Shown here: piece after piece, positions 45,201-59,000 of the stretch
Layout: every line of letters starts with the position of its first letter
Numbering within the stretch: position 1 is the stretch's first letter
Translations under genes and position numbers: made by a program
The notes under the pieces: model-generated
Seen by the model: only the letters and a program-made list of their open reading frames with translations
What the model was told of the DNA's origin: nothing
Database searches by the model: none
Assembly: GCA_031213475.1 (NCBI GenBank)
Contig: JARUPZ010000013.1
Location: 11,253,198 to 11,317,197, forward strand
DNA length: 64,000 nt
Direction: 5' to 3'
Origin: Nereocystis luetkeana
Taxonomy: Eukaryota > Sar > Phaeophyceae > Laminariales > Laminariaceae

Positions 45201-48200
45201 GTAGTACTCGTATATCAATGCTCCTCCAGAGATCAGACCTTGCAGCAGTAGACAGTCCGAGCATGTAGGACCACGTATGTTATGCTGAGCCTGAGGTCAT
45301 GAAGCTTGGTGTTACTGTGTCCGAGGTGGTGGGCCTTGGTTGTGCTGAACCTGAGGTGGTGGTGCTTGGTGTTGCTATGTCCGAGGTGCGCAACTCCGGT
45401 CAGAAGGGGAGGTCAACGTAACGTACCCCTTCGACAGGGGAAATCTCATATGGGCGAGGCTGGCACCGAGTGGCTGGGAAGATGGATCTTGCTCGGTTTG
45501 GGGGGGGGTTGGTGGCGGATGGGGAGACGAGGAGTACGAGGGGGCGGGGACTAGCAGCAGCAGCAGCAGCAGCGTGGAGCGAAAATTCCCGTTCGACCCT
45601 GGGAAACAGGCGAGTTATCTTTTTCCAGTGTCGCCCATTGTAGTGTTGGTGGACTGGCTATATGTTTGTCTTTTTCTGTGCTTTTTTTGTTTGGCTGGTA
45701 TGTTGTTCAATGGAGTGTGCAGTATTACGGAAGGCGTGGTGTGGTGTGCCTGGTACCTGGTATGTATTATATGGCAGAAACATTAACCACGTACTCGTAT
45801 ATTAACCAGAGGGTATGACGGAACCGTACCACGTCTGCTACCTGGTTCATTACTGCTGTGTCTACCCAGGCCGCGAGTTGAAATAGCAAAACGGACGTAC
45901 CTGCGTTGCCAATTACCCACTTGAACATGAGGAAGACCAACTATTAATAGAAATCGGTACTGCCGTAGTCTTGTCACGATTGTTTTGAGTGAAATCATGA
46001 GGGGGGGGTTGATGGCATGATTCTACTCGTAGACATAGTGTATAGTGATGTGACTCGTTATCTGACGAGTAAACTTGGTTTCTGGCACGAATTGGCTTGG
46101 TTTCTGACGCTGAAGCTACCCACCCGATACTGCCCACTACACCCTGCGGCTTTGCGAGATGTCGTCCATATCGCGGCAACATGAAGCCGCGGCGGAAGAC
46201 CAGCATCGCATCCGTAGTGTAGGGAGCAGGAGACGGAGGTTGAGAGGTGGAGTTGTGGGGGGTTTAGACTTGAGCTTGTTTCTTTTTTTGTTTTATGGTT
46301 GAGGAATTTTGGGGTCATGATGGTATCGCGACATTTTATTATGAGTGCGTTGTCGTCCACCGAGCAGGGGGGGCATAGTAGCCGTACTCGGTAACACGAC
46401 GAAGACTTTCTATCGCAGATAGTGGAGTTCAATTGGAGTGAGATCAGAAGTGGATGCGGACCATGCACGCAAGGGTACTGACCGAAGGTCTGTCTCTGGT
46501 GGAGTGATTTTGTGCACGGATGTCTATTCGTCGCTTTCCTCTACTGGAAGTAGATGTCTAAGGCATGTGTTTAACGGGAGTCTGAGATCAACACGTACGG
46601 TCGGCAGAGCAGCATGCCGATTTTCTCATCAAACCGTTGCCCGCTGAGATGTTTCGTTTTGGGCTTGACTTGGTGATGAGTTTGTGGTGATTTCTTAAAT
46701 TTATTTATTGGTTTCGGATATCTTGAGGTATTGGGTGACGAGCAAGGAGAAGAGTTATTTTTAGGGAATTGGAGAAAGTATTGGGATGTACTCATGCGTT
46801 GAGTAATGTCAACACGCCAATAGGGTATGTCGATGGTCTTGATGAATTGTGCCGTACCCGTTGGTTATTGGTTAAGTATGCACAACGTACAGGGGACCCA
46901 AAATTACTAGTATCCGTAGTACTTTTAAATTCAGATGCAGTATGTTGTTGACTTTTGCATACTCCCGGAGTGAACGCCTATTCATAGCAGGGGGGCTAGT
47001 ATTATAGTTCGATTTGAGATGTCCTACGTCAGAGACGGTATGTTATTCTGCTCTTCTTCCAGAGTACACAACAGGGGGGCCGATGCATTCGGGCGGTACG
47101 ATATCTATGTGAAAACGGTGATATTGATTTTCTTTGAACGTTTTACCAACATACTTACGTGTGTTGGGTTTTTCCCTTCGAGTTACTGTCTTCATATATT
47201 GTAGGAGGTATATACTGGAATCGAGATTGAGATATTTAGTATCGGGATTGCCGTTATACATTGACTGTTCTGAAGGGTGAAATTTGGGATTGCCGTTTTA
47301 CCTTGGCAACGATGAAGGATGGAATTTGGGGTTGCCGTTTTACCTTGGCAATGATACATTTATGGAATTTGGGGCTTGCCGTTTTACCTGGCTTTTGGTG
47401 AAAAGATATTCGGGACCTATCGTATCGCGCACCGAATAGGGGGGCTGTTTGTGGTATGGGGTAGCATGATACAGGTCTGCGGATACTGGGGGTTTCATAT
47501 ATTGTGGGGTTTCGTACTATGTATCGAGGCAATATTTATTATGCCTCGTGGCAGGAGGAGTGAAGCTGCTCCTCCGGGAGCAGTTGCCGATGTTAATTAT
47601 ACGACCCGGGCATTGATGATAACGATACTGTCTGTCTATATGTGAGTGGTGCAGCCGGTGATAATCTTGGTGCGGCTTACCTCCTGTGTGTGGTTTATGT
47701 GGTGGGGTCTCTGACATAACGGTATTGACCCAACCTGGTGTGTGTTGTGTTTGGTTTATTGTACGAGTACTTTATCTTCTCTCCTCGACCTACGCCATAG
47801 GGGCACGCCGCGTGGTTACATTGGCCACGTTTTACAGCAAGCGTATTTAAACATGCGGATATCGTGATATATTGCTGACTCGGGAGTACATACGGGCTAG
47901 CCGTGCCGTGCGTACGTTATACGTTACACCAGGTGCTGACGCGTTGACACTAAAAGCCCGCCTTCTGCAGGCTAGTCGTGCTTCGCATCGTCGCCTGCTG
48001 TCAGCTGGTGACTCTAAAAGCCACAGCCCGGTTGAGCTTGTCGCACCGACCGCCTGGTATGAACCGAAGAGCTAGCAAGCGACAAGCGACACCGACCCTG
48101 GATCCTGAAAATTTAGGTATACCCATTTATACAGGGGGGGGGGTTGATATGGCATTATTATTCGTTTTGGGCGTCCTTGGGCAACTCCTGTAGCAGGTGG

Positions 48201-49306
48201 GCCTAAATACCCGTAAGTCGCTTGGACTAAGAAAAGTTTCCCGTATTGAACTTCGTTAGGTCTTTTGCTCGAGGACATACGGAGCCACCCTCTCCTTGCC
48301 ATAACCGAGACATACACTACTATGAACCCTTGATAAATCGTGGCGGGGATCCGGAGGCAATATAGCTACAGTAACTTTAAATTCTAATTCGAAATATAGT
48401 TTACAACTATAACAGAACACAAAAAGAGAAAGAGGGGATGGGACGACAAAGTCCAACCCGCGGCCTCAACGAAAGCTTTTAATAGCGCAATCTTAGTATT
48501 GATAGCCTGCAATCTGTCTGGTGTGTTGTGTCCCTTTGTTCGTGTGCAACACGTGTGTTGTGTCCCTTTGTTCGTGTCCAACACGTGTGGCATGCGATGT
48601 ACGCTTTTTCTAGCTTGTAGTTGGTAACTCTCTTCTGTAGGATTGAACAAAACAATCCGGGAACGGGGTGTAGACACTGCGCGTCAAGAACTGTATGCAT
48701 AAGTTACATGCATACATTGGGGCATTGTTGTTGTCGCCTGTTAATTTGCTCTCGGGGTTGTAATTTACTACACCGATACCTGGTATCATGATTTATTTGA
48801 AACAACAACGGTAGTGATTCGTAATTCATGACTATGATCAACAAAATCCCATCATGCCATTGATTTCAGTGATGAATTGGAATCAGTTGAGCTGTACAGC
48901 AAGTACCCTCTGGCGCTGAATATGACTTCATTCGTGGCAGGTAGCTTGGTGCGTATCGCGCTAAAAGTTCGAGCTTTGGTCGTCTAAACCGCATTATTGT
49001 TACAATATCAACAGAGACGAAAAGACTGGGAGCAATATCCACAATGTCTCAAACCTTCATATTCACATGCCACGCACAAAACGAATATGGTCAAATCTAC
49101 ACATAAAGCCTCGGGGAACGGTGGATATGTCTGTGGTGGCAGCTTCAGCCAACTGGTTCGATAAAATGGTGGAGGCCACTGTGTGCAAGACAGCTACAAT
49201 TTCATCTCACCAATACAACCCTGCCCAGTCCTGACCTTAAATCAACCAGACCCTATCAACCATTCGTCAGCATTCCCGTACGTAGCCCGTATGTCTAGTG
49301 GTGTTG
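45201..49306. other. Intergenic with minisatellites, no recognised gene
   Basis: A GGTGGTGCTTGGTGTTGCTA-type repeat at 45300-45395, an AGC run at 45553-45572, four about 48-bp units GGGATTGCCGTTTTACCTTG at 47240-47393, and two 32-bp units TTGTGTCCCTTTGTTCGTG at 48527-48590. Open frames are short or made of these repeats; none shows a familiar motif. Confidence 0.5.
47240..47393. repeat. Minisatellite, about 48-bp unit, four copies
   Basis: GGGATTGCCGTTTTACCTTG-like cores at about 47245, 47288, 47331 and 47376, with diverging spacers. Confidence 0.8.
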
Positions 49307-49414
49307 TCACGGGGGACCATAGTAAACAGGACTAAATACTCTTGGTAGAAATAGGTAAATACTTAGATTTTTGTATGTACCGGAGGTCCTATTTTTTAGT
49401 ATGTTCCCCCGTGA
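49307..49414. mobile_element. MITE-like inverted-repeat element, copy 3
   Basis: 108 bp. Ends TCACGGGGGACCATAGTAAA and TATGTTCCCCCGTGA, more diverged than the other copies. No TA duplication visible. Confidence 0.7.
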
Positions 49415-49773
49415 TACTCGTAGTAGTATGTGAAAACCATTTTCTCGAAGAAGTGGCATGCTCTGTCGGACGGCTCTTGTACTGATCTTGACTACCTAAA
49501 AGAGTGACGTAGAGAGTCGGAATCATCAAACAATCATGACAAATATGATATAATATTATTAATAATAGTTTAAGATGACGACATTACCGGTGCACAGGCA
49601 AAGCTTCCGGGCATTCCCGGAAATCGGCGTGCCTTTTCCCCAAGTGCGTGTTTCAATAACCCGACGAGAGAGCGTAACGTCACACAGGTCCATCCCCATC
49701 TCCAAACACCCCATCTATTCGGCGTGTCGGTATGCCTGCTGCCTGTCGACGCACGATCGATCTTCGCTGACAG

Positions 49774-50052
49774 ATGGCAGGGGTCCGCGTGCACAGCAAT
49801 AGTGCAACACTGACGGCAAGTACCGGGGAGGGGCACAAGCAAGGGTCGCTACTCGTACATTCGCATCTCTCGATGGAACAGTCGAGGGAACAATTGCCGC
49901 TCAGCCGAGACGGCAATGGTCAAGTGCATCTAATGGCCACGGGCCCGGTCAAGATATATGTGGACTACCAGGGATTACTCGGCAGCGGAGGCCAAGGGAC
50001 GGTCTTCAGGGCGAACGTATTTGACGATAGTGGTACCCGGCTTCTTTTGGAG
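49774..50052 (+). CDS. Kinase exon 1: N-terminus and Gly-rich loop
   Basis: 93 codons ending LLLE, donor GTGAGG, phase 0. Holds the P-loop GSGGQGTVFRA at codons 70-80. Confidence 0.78.
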
Positions 50053-53000
50053 GTGAGGATATATAGATAGATAGGGAAAAATGCTATTAATAGGTGTGTA
50101 ACTCAGGTACGTAATAACCGTCTAGGGTAAAGTTGACGATTTACAACAACTACCCCTGCGTGATGAAGGGATGCAATAATTGGTGTTAGAGTTATAACGC
50201 AAGGAGTTGTGCGGCACCGACGGAACATGATACCACCGGCACTGCTGAGCGCTCTCCCCGCCGTGGGCGGTTGGTACTGTGTAACACTAAAGCAACGATT
50301 GCTTCGGCCGCTATCTCGGGCTCCCAAAGGGGCTACCGCAGTTGTCTCAATATATTTTTTCCTCCGTTCTCGTCCCTGCGCTCGCCATGTCGAGGCAACC
50401 ACATCATCACGCATACGGAAGCGATTTGTGTTATTTGAAGAAACCCGCTCCGGACAACGACATCTCCTTTCAACGGTTGCTCCTTGCAACGATTGCGTAA
50501 AACTAGACAGTTGGAGGAGTTGGTATATATATTCACACGTGTGTACATCATGACTGGCTGGAAATCTAAATTGTTGTTGTGTCAGTCCAGGTCACTAGCG
50601 ATAGTTCGTCCGGCACTACTCCACAAACTACCACTCTGGTGAATCCCGTAGGTTCCAAGCGATTCTACAGGCACTATAGCGGGCAACCGGCCCTTTACTC
50701 AACCGGCACTATAGAAGGACCACTACTCCATTGGAAGAAGACAACGCATTTGACCAACCAAGCAGATGTTGTGTCCCAAGACCCCGTTACTACGGTAACT
50801 GCGAGTGTTGGGAGGTGCAGGTGCCGGACACGGCCCAGGATGACGGGTTACGGAATAATGAGTGCGGTGTTATGGCGGTCGCAGTCAAGTGCAGCCGCAT
50901 GCATGCGTGCATTGGTTGTACAGCCGAACCTATCGACTGGTTGCTATTCAGCTTTTTTTGTGGACTCCTCCCAAGTTCAACCACGTTCATCCGCCCCAAA
51001 CAATAGCCACGTGAGCAACCAAAGCCCCTAACGTCAGATTACAGCGGTACTACAACGCTCTTATTATGTCCGTGCGGTCGTGTACCCCACTCAAGTCGTC
51101 CCTGGTCGTTGTTCGTCAAAAAGCAACCGTTGTTTGTAAAATCAACAGTATTGCTCATACTTGACATTGTGACGAAAACGACACAAAGAGAAAACAACAC
51201 CGCACTCCACGTATGTCTGAACAAAAATCTGACTGATGGGCCGGAATTTGCATATACGAAGTTGAAAATACACGATGGTATCAATTCGTGTTTCCCTTCC
51301 TTTAGCGTACGAAGTAGTAGTAATACCACACTACCGCTGTAGTACCCCATCCGGAGGGCCAAAAAACGTGTTACTTTTTCCGGACATTTTTCCTCCGTTC
51401 CTCTGGTGTGTCCTGCTGCTGCTGTTGTTCTTGCTATATTCTTCACATGAATCCCTTGCACAGTGTGAGCGTCAAACAATCCGTATGGAGACGTTGAACG
51501 ATGTAGCACACCATTAGGCGTACCGAACATAGACGTTGTTGTCATCTCGTGGGGGGTCCCACACTACTGTGGAGATATTGAACAATGTAGCGAAGCCCAC
51601 AGGGTGCCGACAACCCCTCGGTCTGATACGCCCACTGGTGCGCTCGATTGTTCGTTGTCTCCACAAGAATGCTTTTTCCCGGCCGCCTGTATTGCAAGGT
51701 GGTTGCTTTGTCTCCTGCATTTTCTGGAATAGGTGGTGGGTATCATACGATTGAAGCTCCTAAATACGATCCGAACTTCAAGCCGAACTACAAGGAGTTT
51801 AGACTATACAGACAGTAGATGTCTCTTGTATAGCTACACGCATAATAAGTTCGATAAAATCGAATTTTTGTCGGCGTGCCCCGCCGTGTACATAGACGTT
51901 CCCGTTTGTACCTCTTTGTGTCTTTTTAGTATGGTCCGTTTCGCCTTTTTTGCGTTTAGCCATCTGCTTCTGTTTTTGTTTTGTTTTTTCTTGTTTTTTT
52001 TGCTTCGCTTCATCTTCTTTTTTTAGGTTTTTGTCTGCTATTAATAGTCTCCTTTTTGCTTCCCTGGTGTCCGCAGTGGTGGAGTGCGTATGCTTGTTTT
52101 TGTTTTTGCCTCTGTTCTACTTGAGGTATTTCTTCCACTCCAGGGTTATTGAAGCCTGTCCTGCGACCACGGACTGCATTGTATTGTGAGTTAACGTGAG
52201 AACAACAACAAGACGTTTATTGCAAGAAGAGGAGTCATGTAGCATTCCCACAAGATATTCGGCATGTATTGTACCTACGCTCAAATTGAAACGGTTGATG
52301 TTGTATCTACTTTTTATTATGTATGGACAGGACATTAATTTGAACGTCAGTGTGTCCACACGGTTGTGTGGGGTTGAGGAATCCGACCAAACACGCGCAA
52401 CTCGCAAAGTTGTCTCCGAAATGTGTATGTAGAGAGATTGACGCATCATGTATCCAAAGTCACCCTTGCTAAATTGCCATCAACGCTAACCTATTTCCGT
52501 ATCAACAAGACGGCGTTCGATCGGCGTCGAGCGTTACTATTACCACCCGTATCACGACGGTATCTCACAATCGTGTCATACTACCGTAAATCGCACGATC
52601 ATACCGTAGTTAGGACAGCTCGACGCACTCCGATGTCCCAACTAACCCGCCTGACCGCATTGTCGCTTCTATGAACAACGCACAACTATCCTTGTCCTGG
52701 AAACAGCTAAGAGTCGTTCTTATTGGAGAGCTTTTTGTCCATATTTTCGACATTTTTTTCGCGCAATTTTTCAATCTTCCATATATATTTTCCTGTTATT
52801 TTTTACAAATAAATATTGGAATGTTAACGAACTTGATATTTCTGCTTCTTTCTGGAGAATTTCACGAACAAATGTAAGGCAGTGCCATTTTCCGTCCCCC
52901 ACCGCCACTGCGGCTCTCCTCTTTCTCCTCCTCCTCTTCCTCCTCCTCCTCCTTCTCCTCCCCCTCCTCCTCTTCCTCATATTCCTCCTCCTCTGCCTCC

Positions 53001-56000
53001 TCCTCTTCCTCCTCCTCTACCTCCTCCTCGTCATGCTCGTCTTCGCGGTTGCTACCGTGATCGCGAAGACGGTTCGGTGCTCGTCGTGCTCTTTGGTACC
53101 CCATACGGCAGTAAGTAGTAGTATCAACTATCATCCCCCCCAGGATTCTCGGGATTTCGCGCAATTTTTCCAGTAAGGATTTTATGCGGTCTTTGTTGAG
53201 CTGGTACGGACCGAAAAAATAAGATTTTTTTCATTGGTTTCTAATATTGTATTTTTGGTACTTTCAGCTATACCAAGAACTGCAATTTGATATGGTTATG
53301 ATATAGGAAGGTCTCCAACCGGTAGAATCATAAAAGTTACTCCGAGTACTACTTGTGGTGAGTAGGCTCACGGCGCAAAAAAAAAAAAAAATGAAAAAAA
53401 AAAAAGTTGGTGTAAAAAGCAGGTTTCCAATCTCCCCGGGAATCAAACCCCCGGCTTCCTGTCTGTAGACCTTCTTTCTAACCTCATGCTACAGTACGAA
53501 ACGAGCCTATATATAATGTCAGACCAGGTAACTGTTAATACTTATATTACTAATTGTGCCCACAGCAATAGTCACAGCAACAACAACAGCAGCGCTCAGG
53601 TCAATGTGTTTCGCAATGCTTGGAAAAATCCGTGCTTATCAGAGGGGAATGCGGGGAATAACCCAATAACGTCGCCCCAACATCCCCTGCTTTGCCTATC
53701 CAGGAAATTTTTGCCTATCCAGGAAATTTTGAACTCCACCGGGTAGGTATTAGGAAATCTAAGATCTGGAAAGTTGTATTGTATCATGGTTTGTATGTAA
53801 CTTCGTGTAGGATATCGTATTAATGAAACATATCTGATGCACTTTTTTTTTAGGCATGCTGCGCTCCGGCGCCGAGGGTTTTTTCTTGCACTTTCGGCCG
53901 CGGGGCAAGCAAAGAGGTCTTGAGTAAATTACGGCGTACGTCTGGATCCCGGCCGAGCACCATGGCGGTGCTCGGGGCATTGAACATCGTTGAGTTGGCT
54001 CTCAAAAACAAGGGATTGCTCCCCGCCTCGCCGAGCCGAGTTGATGACATGGAAAATCCCACATGCTTTTGGTTCTTCGTAAATAGCCCGCCACCCTCGA
54101 ACACTCACTCTGCTGTACATATGTTTTCAATCTCAGCAGAAAAAGTAGCAGCAGTAATAATAGTAGCAGCAGCAGACAGCAACAACAGCAGTATTACACC
54201 TATATATGTCGGCTATCGTATCTGTTGCGCCAAGCCCTTTGACGGGTGGTGTACACCTAACACCGAGCACGTTCGTGACCACAACCGGGTCCGTCTATCC
54301 CAGGGAGAATTTGGGATACCAAGTATTGGTGTCATACCTATACAGTCGCACGCTCTCAGCAGCAGGTAATCGCAACGGGCAACAGCCACAGAGCCGGGTC
54401 CATACTACCTCCCGTCTCGCTGTACTGCCTCGAATAACATATTCGCCTGATTGAGAGCGAAGTATCTGATTGAGAGCGAGAGCCAAATAAATTGAAATTT
54501 CGGGTCCAGACGCCTGTTGCCATTTCTTGGTAAGTAGGGGACGGGCTATTCCAAGAAGCGGCGCAAATTGAAGGTCTCGTCAGCAGCGTCGCGAGCATAT
54601 GCGTGTCATCGTCATCGGATGCTGCAGCTAGGAGCTAGACAAGTTGCTAGATTTCCCCAGATTGGCTATTATTCCTGCCTCAAACTGTTTCGCCTCGGGC
54701 GGTGGGCTCTACTGTAGCTTCTGCTCCCGGCTGTAGCTCCACAACGAGAGACTCCCACACGATGACCAGGGTAGCGGCTTGAAGCTACGGGCTAGCCCTT
54801 CAATTCAAGCTACACAGCAAGCTCCACCTCTCAGCGGTAGTCCGGCTACGGCGTATCGCGCAATCTCGCTCTCAATCAGATACTACGCTCTCAATCAGGC
54901 GAATATGTTGTTCTCAGTGGATGGCACCGTGCATGGCCCACATTGCCCGGCTACCTGGCTGGATATCCTATTAATATTTGTACGCAAGACCCCGTATGAA
55001 ACGACGAGCTGTATGCACGTTCAACACCAAATAATTTCCTCCGCTGAATTTTCTCTGCGTTGAAAATACAACATTTTGAAGTTGCCCGATTGCTCAGTTT
55101 TGGTTTTTCAGCCTCGGCAGCCGCAGCAGCAGTAAACGTCTGTCGAGCGTCAAGAAGTGTGTTTCATCTAGCCCTTTGACGCACACAACACACCTCACAC
55201 CGAGTACGTGACTACTAAACTGGCTCCCTCGGTCCGTCTACGTACGGGAAATTGGTAATAAATACCTGGTACCAGGAACCAGGTAGGAGTATCTGCTGCT
55301 GTTTGTATATTATACCAGGTATCTTTTTTTATTTTTTATTCATCAATAATGACAGAGGAGCTGCTTCCTACGTATTAATAATAGTCATGTGTTTGGCTAT
55401 TTGGCATTTATTATTACTTCTGTATTTTTGACACTGTTTTTGACACGCAGGTAAAATATTTCAGAAGAGGTTAAGATAGTCAGTAGTATATAGTAGTTGG
55501 AGTTGTAGTGCTAATATTAATAATAGCCCATAGTACCGAGTGAATGCTGTCCAATATCAGTACTACCACCTCGCTATATAAGTAGTAGCAATAGTCGTGG
55601 TCGTTGTGGTGTCCGCTGTTGCTATTGTTGCCGTCTGCATGCTGTTCTTCTACCTGGCCAATAGCACAGCAGATGCCCTCAACAACCGTATTTAATAGTT
55701 AGCCTGTACATTTACAAATATTTCAAGTAAAATAGTCGTAGTAGTAGTAGACACTACAGTAGCGTTTTATTTGTATATGTTGCTTGTACCTGTACTGCAT
55801 TTACGAATTAGTGGCAGTGGTGTGTAGTGCAACAGTACAGTAGGCATGCCCCAAACCATGGTACCGCGTGATTACCCCACCTCTATGTTTACAATGAGGT
55901 CGTCTGTATTGTATGAGCGATAGGTCATGCTCTATCTAGCAGTCGTATTTATTAATAGCAGTATAGTTTGTAGTATCAATAGTAGTCGTAGTAGTAGTGT

Positions 56001-59000
56001 ACCAGGTACCAGGTAGTATTTTGTGGAGTGCATGCTGCTTCTACCTGTATTACATCTAATCTGCGTAGTAGTGGTAGTGGTGTATAGTAACAGTATTATA
56101 GTAGTCAACCCATGGTACCGCGTGCACGTAATGTAGTGATTACCACAGAAAGAGTAGTATTCAGTTCCTGCTGACCACTATTAATACTACTCTTTTCTTC
56201 GGGCAATACGCTAACCCAAGGGTTACGTTTCCGCCAAGAACAGTCATGCGTGTGTTACCTGTGACTCTCCCTTTCGCCTTGCGACACCGCCGAAATTTCA
56301 CGTTACCCACATCCCGAAGGGGAAGCTTGTACTACTGTGGTATGTGATCATGGTTTTATATAGTATACCTGGTAGGACTTAGCGTAGGATATCGTACATC
56401 AAGGAAATCATGTGGTATATGGTTTATGTAGGACTAAATGTCGACTAAAATATTGTATTACGGGGGACCATAGTTAATAGGATACACCAAAACCTGGTAT
56501 ATATTTTACCCATTTTTACTCACAATATATGGTTATATATACTATGGTCCCCCGTAATAATAGTATCGTACAGACATGGTCGTTATTTACATCCCCATGT
56601 ATCAAGGAAACAGTATGGCACCACGGTAGTCTAAGATCGGAAATAGTACACCGCAAACCCCCTCCATACGGGATATATACCCCCTAGCCCCTAAATTAAA
56701 TGGAAATGTCGTACCCTCCCAAACCCTATTTTGAGAAACAAAAACGAAAAAAGGAGTGTGGTGCCGGCATTGGCTTTTACGTGCTCCCTCGTCTTGGAAA
56801 TACGAGTGAGACCCTCGTGTCACAGACGTGTACAGACGTGTACAGAAGGCACCAACCAGCTATTATTATTATGAAACGTCAATAATACCGTTCCGTCATT
56901 AAACCAGGAAAAGTCTTGTCAATTTCAATTCGAGGCTTAAACTGTTATTCTGTGTGCACAAACGAGTTAATTTCTTGAATAGAGTTTCTTGTGTTCCTAG
57001 GTCTTCTGTATCGGTTGTATGTTATCATGGGCCGTTTCTTACTTATTCGGGCTCTCTCGTCAAACACCAGTCTTTTCAGTGTCATCTGCTCTAGCCGGCT
57101 CTCGCTGGTATCATGCCTAATTTGCCAGCAACGGCTTCCACAGCAATTACATATTGATTTCTCTATAAAAGGGCACATACACGCGGCCGTCAGATAGTAC
57201 GACCAGGTACTGCTGCTGTAGTTGCCCCCATCAGCGACGTTCGTCGTGAAGAACGCGCGGTGCGGGAATCACTGCGGGTGACTCGGGCGATACGTCAAAC
57301 TCACAACCTCAACATCGGAATCCGGCCAGTTATTGTTTCTTGTTGGGTCTTACTTTTGTGTGCTACCTTGTCGCCTTTGTCGCGTGCTTTGAGCTGCGTT
57401 TTATTAACCCAGCTTCGCTAGAAAGCAAGCCTCACTATCGCCAGACGAGATTTGTTAATAGCGGGCGCCCCCAGTATCAGCATTTTCGTTTACTCTGGCA
57501 CCCCTACACAAGTCGCCGTGACCCCCCCCTTGCACATCGTGGGCGTGACAGAATCCTTGTAGAGGCATTGAACAATGTACCATATAGCACACATTGCTGG
57601 GCGTACCGAATTGAGTAGTTGTCAGCACCTTGTGGGTTAGGCTACATTGTCCAATGTTTCCACCGGTCGATGTGGTTTCAAGCTCAAAATGTGCGAAGGG
57701 GGGGGGTCTAAGCGGCGTGTGTAAGTAGCAAGCAAACTAAAGCAGGAAGAGAATTCAGGTTGTACATAAAGTGACCCCTTGGAAAAGGAGTATACATCCA
57801 GCCGACTGAATAGAGAGCTACCCCGGACAGAAAACACGAAGAGGGGGCTACAGCTACGGTTCGGGCTCTATATTCACAGGTAGAGCGAGCCAAAGACGTA
57901 CCGTAAATCGCGCTCTAAAAAGTCACAGCAAGAGCTCGAGATCATGTACTGCAGCTGTGCTGATATAACATCCGTACCTAGCTCTCCGGTACCCAAGAGG
58001 TACAACAACTCTGGTCATTTCATGCGTGTGCCTCCGTCTATGCCGTCGAGGGTATGCGAGCGCATGGCGACAATCACGGCCGTAACTGATTCATGCAAAG
58101 TGGTCATTTCGCTGTGCTACCATCGGTGGTAGATTCTTTCGACATTGGTACTGCCGGCAATCCGATACTTCGCTCGCCAAGCACCTTGATGGCCGGTTTG
58201 TCAAGCTTGTGGTTTTCAGTGACCCGCCAAATCGAACAGTAGTGATTATTTTGACGTGTTCTTTGTGTATAAGTTTTATAGGTACCCATCTATCCTGAAG
58301 GTTCCATTTCTTATCTAGCGAGTGAAGACTGAAGTAACTGCTGAGGATCTTGGAGAGATTTAATGTGACTCAGAACATATCACGGTACAAGTAGGATTAG
58401 CAGCAAGGGAAATAATTTGATAAGGACCTCTGTTTTTGTTCGTGTTGCGGATTGTTGTGTTGAAACAGAACAACAGTTCTCCCGCCGCTTTTTTCTGGCG
58501 GTATCCTGACTAAAATTGAATATTCGCGTTCAAGACGTTTTTGTTCGTTATCGCCTCAGGTGGTATCCTCAAGTTTGCCTTTTCGGCAAGGATCATAATT
58601 AGTGTTCAGTGTTGGCGTTGTTTTCTTTAGCTCATAGAACCACATTCTTGACGCCAAATCAAAAGGTTTATCTCGGAGCAGCTAGGAGAATCGCTGTGAT
58701 AAGTTAAGCTATGCGATCAGTTTTGGGTCGTTGCAGATGACGGCGACCGTAGCCCAGGACCTTACATCTCCTTCAGTACAGGGCAACTGTAAAGTCCAAG
58801 GGGCAGTTATCGAAGTGTTTCTGGTGTCATGGATCATATCACACTACTGCTTACAGCCCCGTCGACCTACAATGACCATCCTTCACAAATCAATGGCAGC
58901 TATATATATGTGTACTGCAACAGTACTCTCTCCAACGCTATTGTAGCGAAAATCCATGTTGTGCCTTCACAATACCTCCAGTAACTTGGAGTAGATACAA

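Noticed and set aside
40339..48590. CRISPR-like array among the short repeats
   Set aside because: Repeats are microsatellites and minisatellites without unique, evenly sized spacers; the genome is eukaryotic.
52862..53164. Minus-strand Glu-rich frame of 100 codons
   Set aside because: Produced by a CTC-type pyrimidine tract inside the kinase intron.
53425..53490. Minus-strand tRNA (GGTTTGATTCC B-box-like)
   Set aside because: Acceptor and anticodon stems do not pair and no A box is at the right distance.
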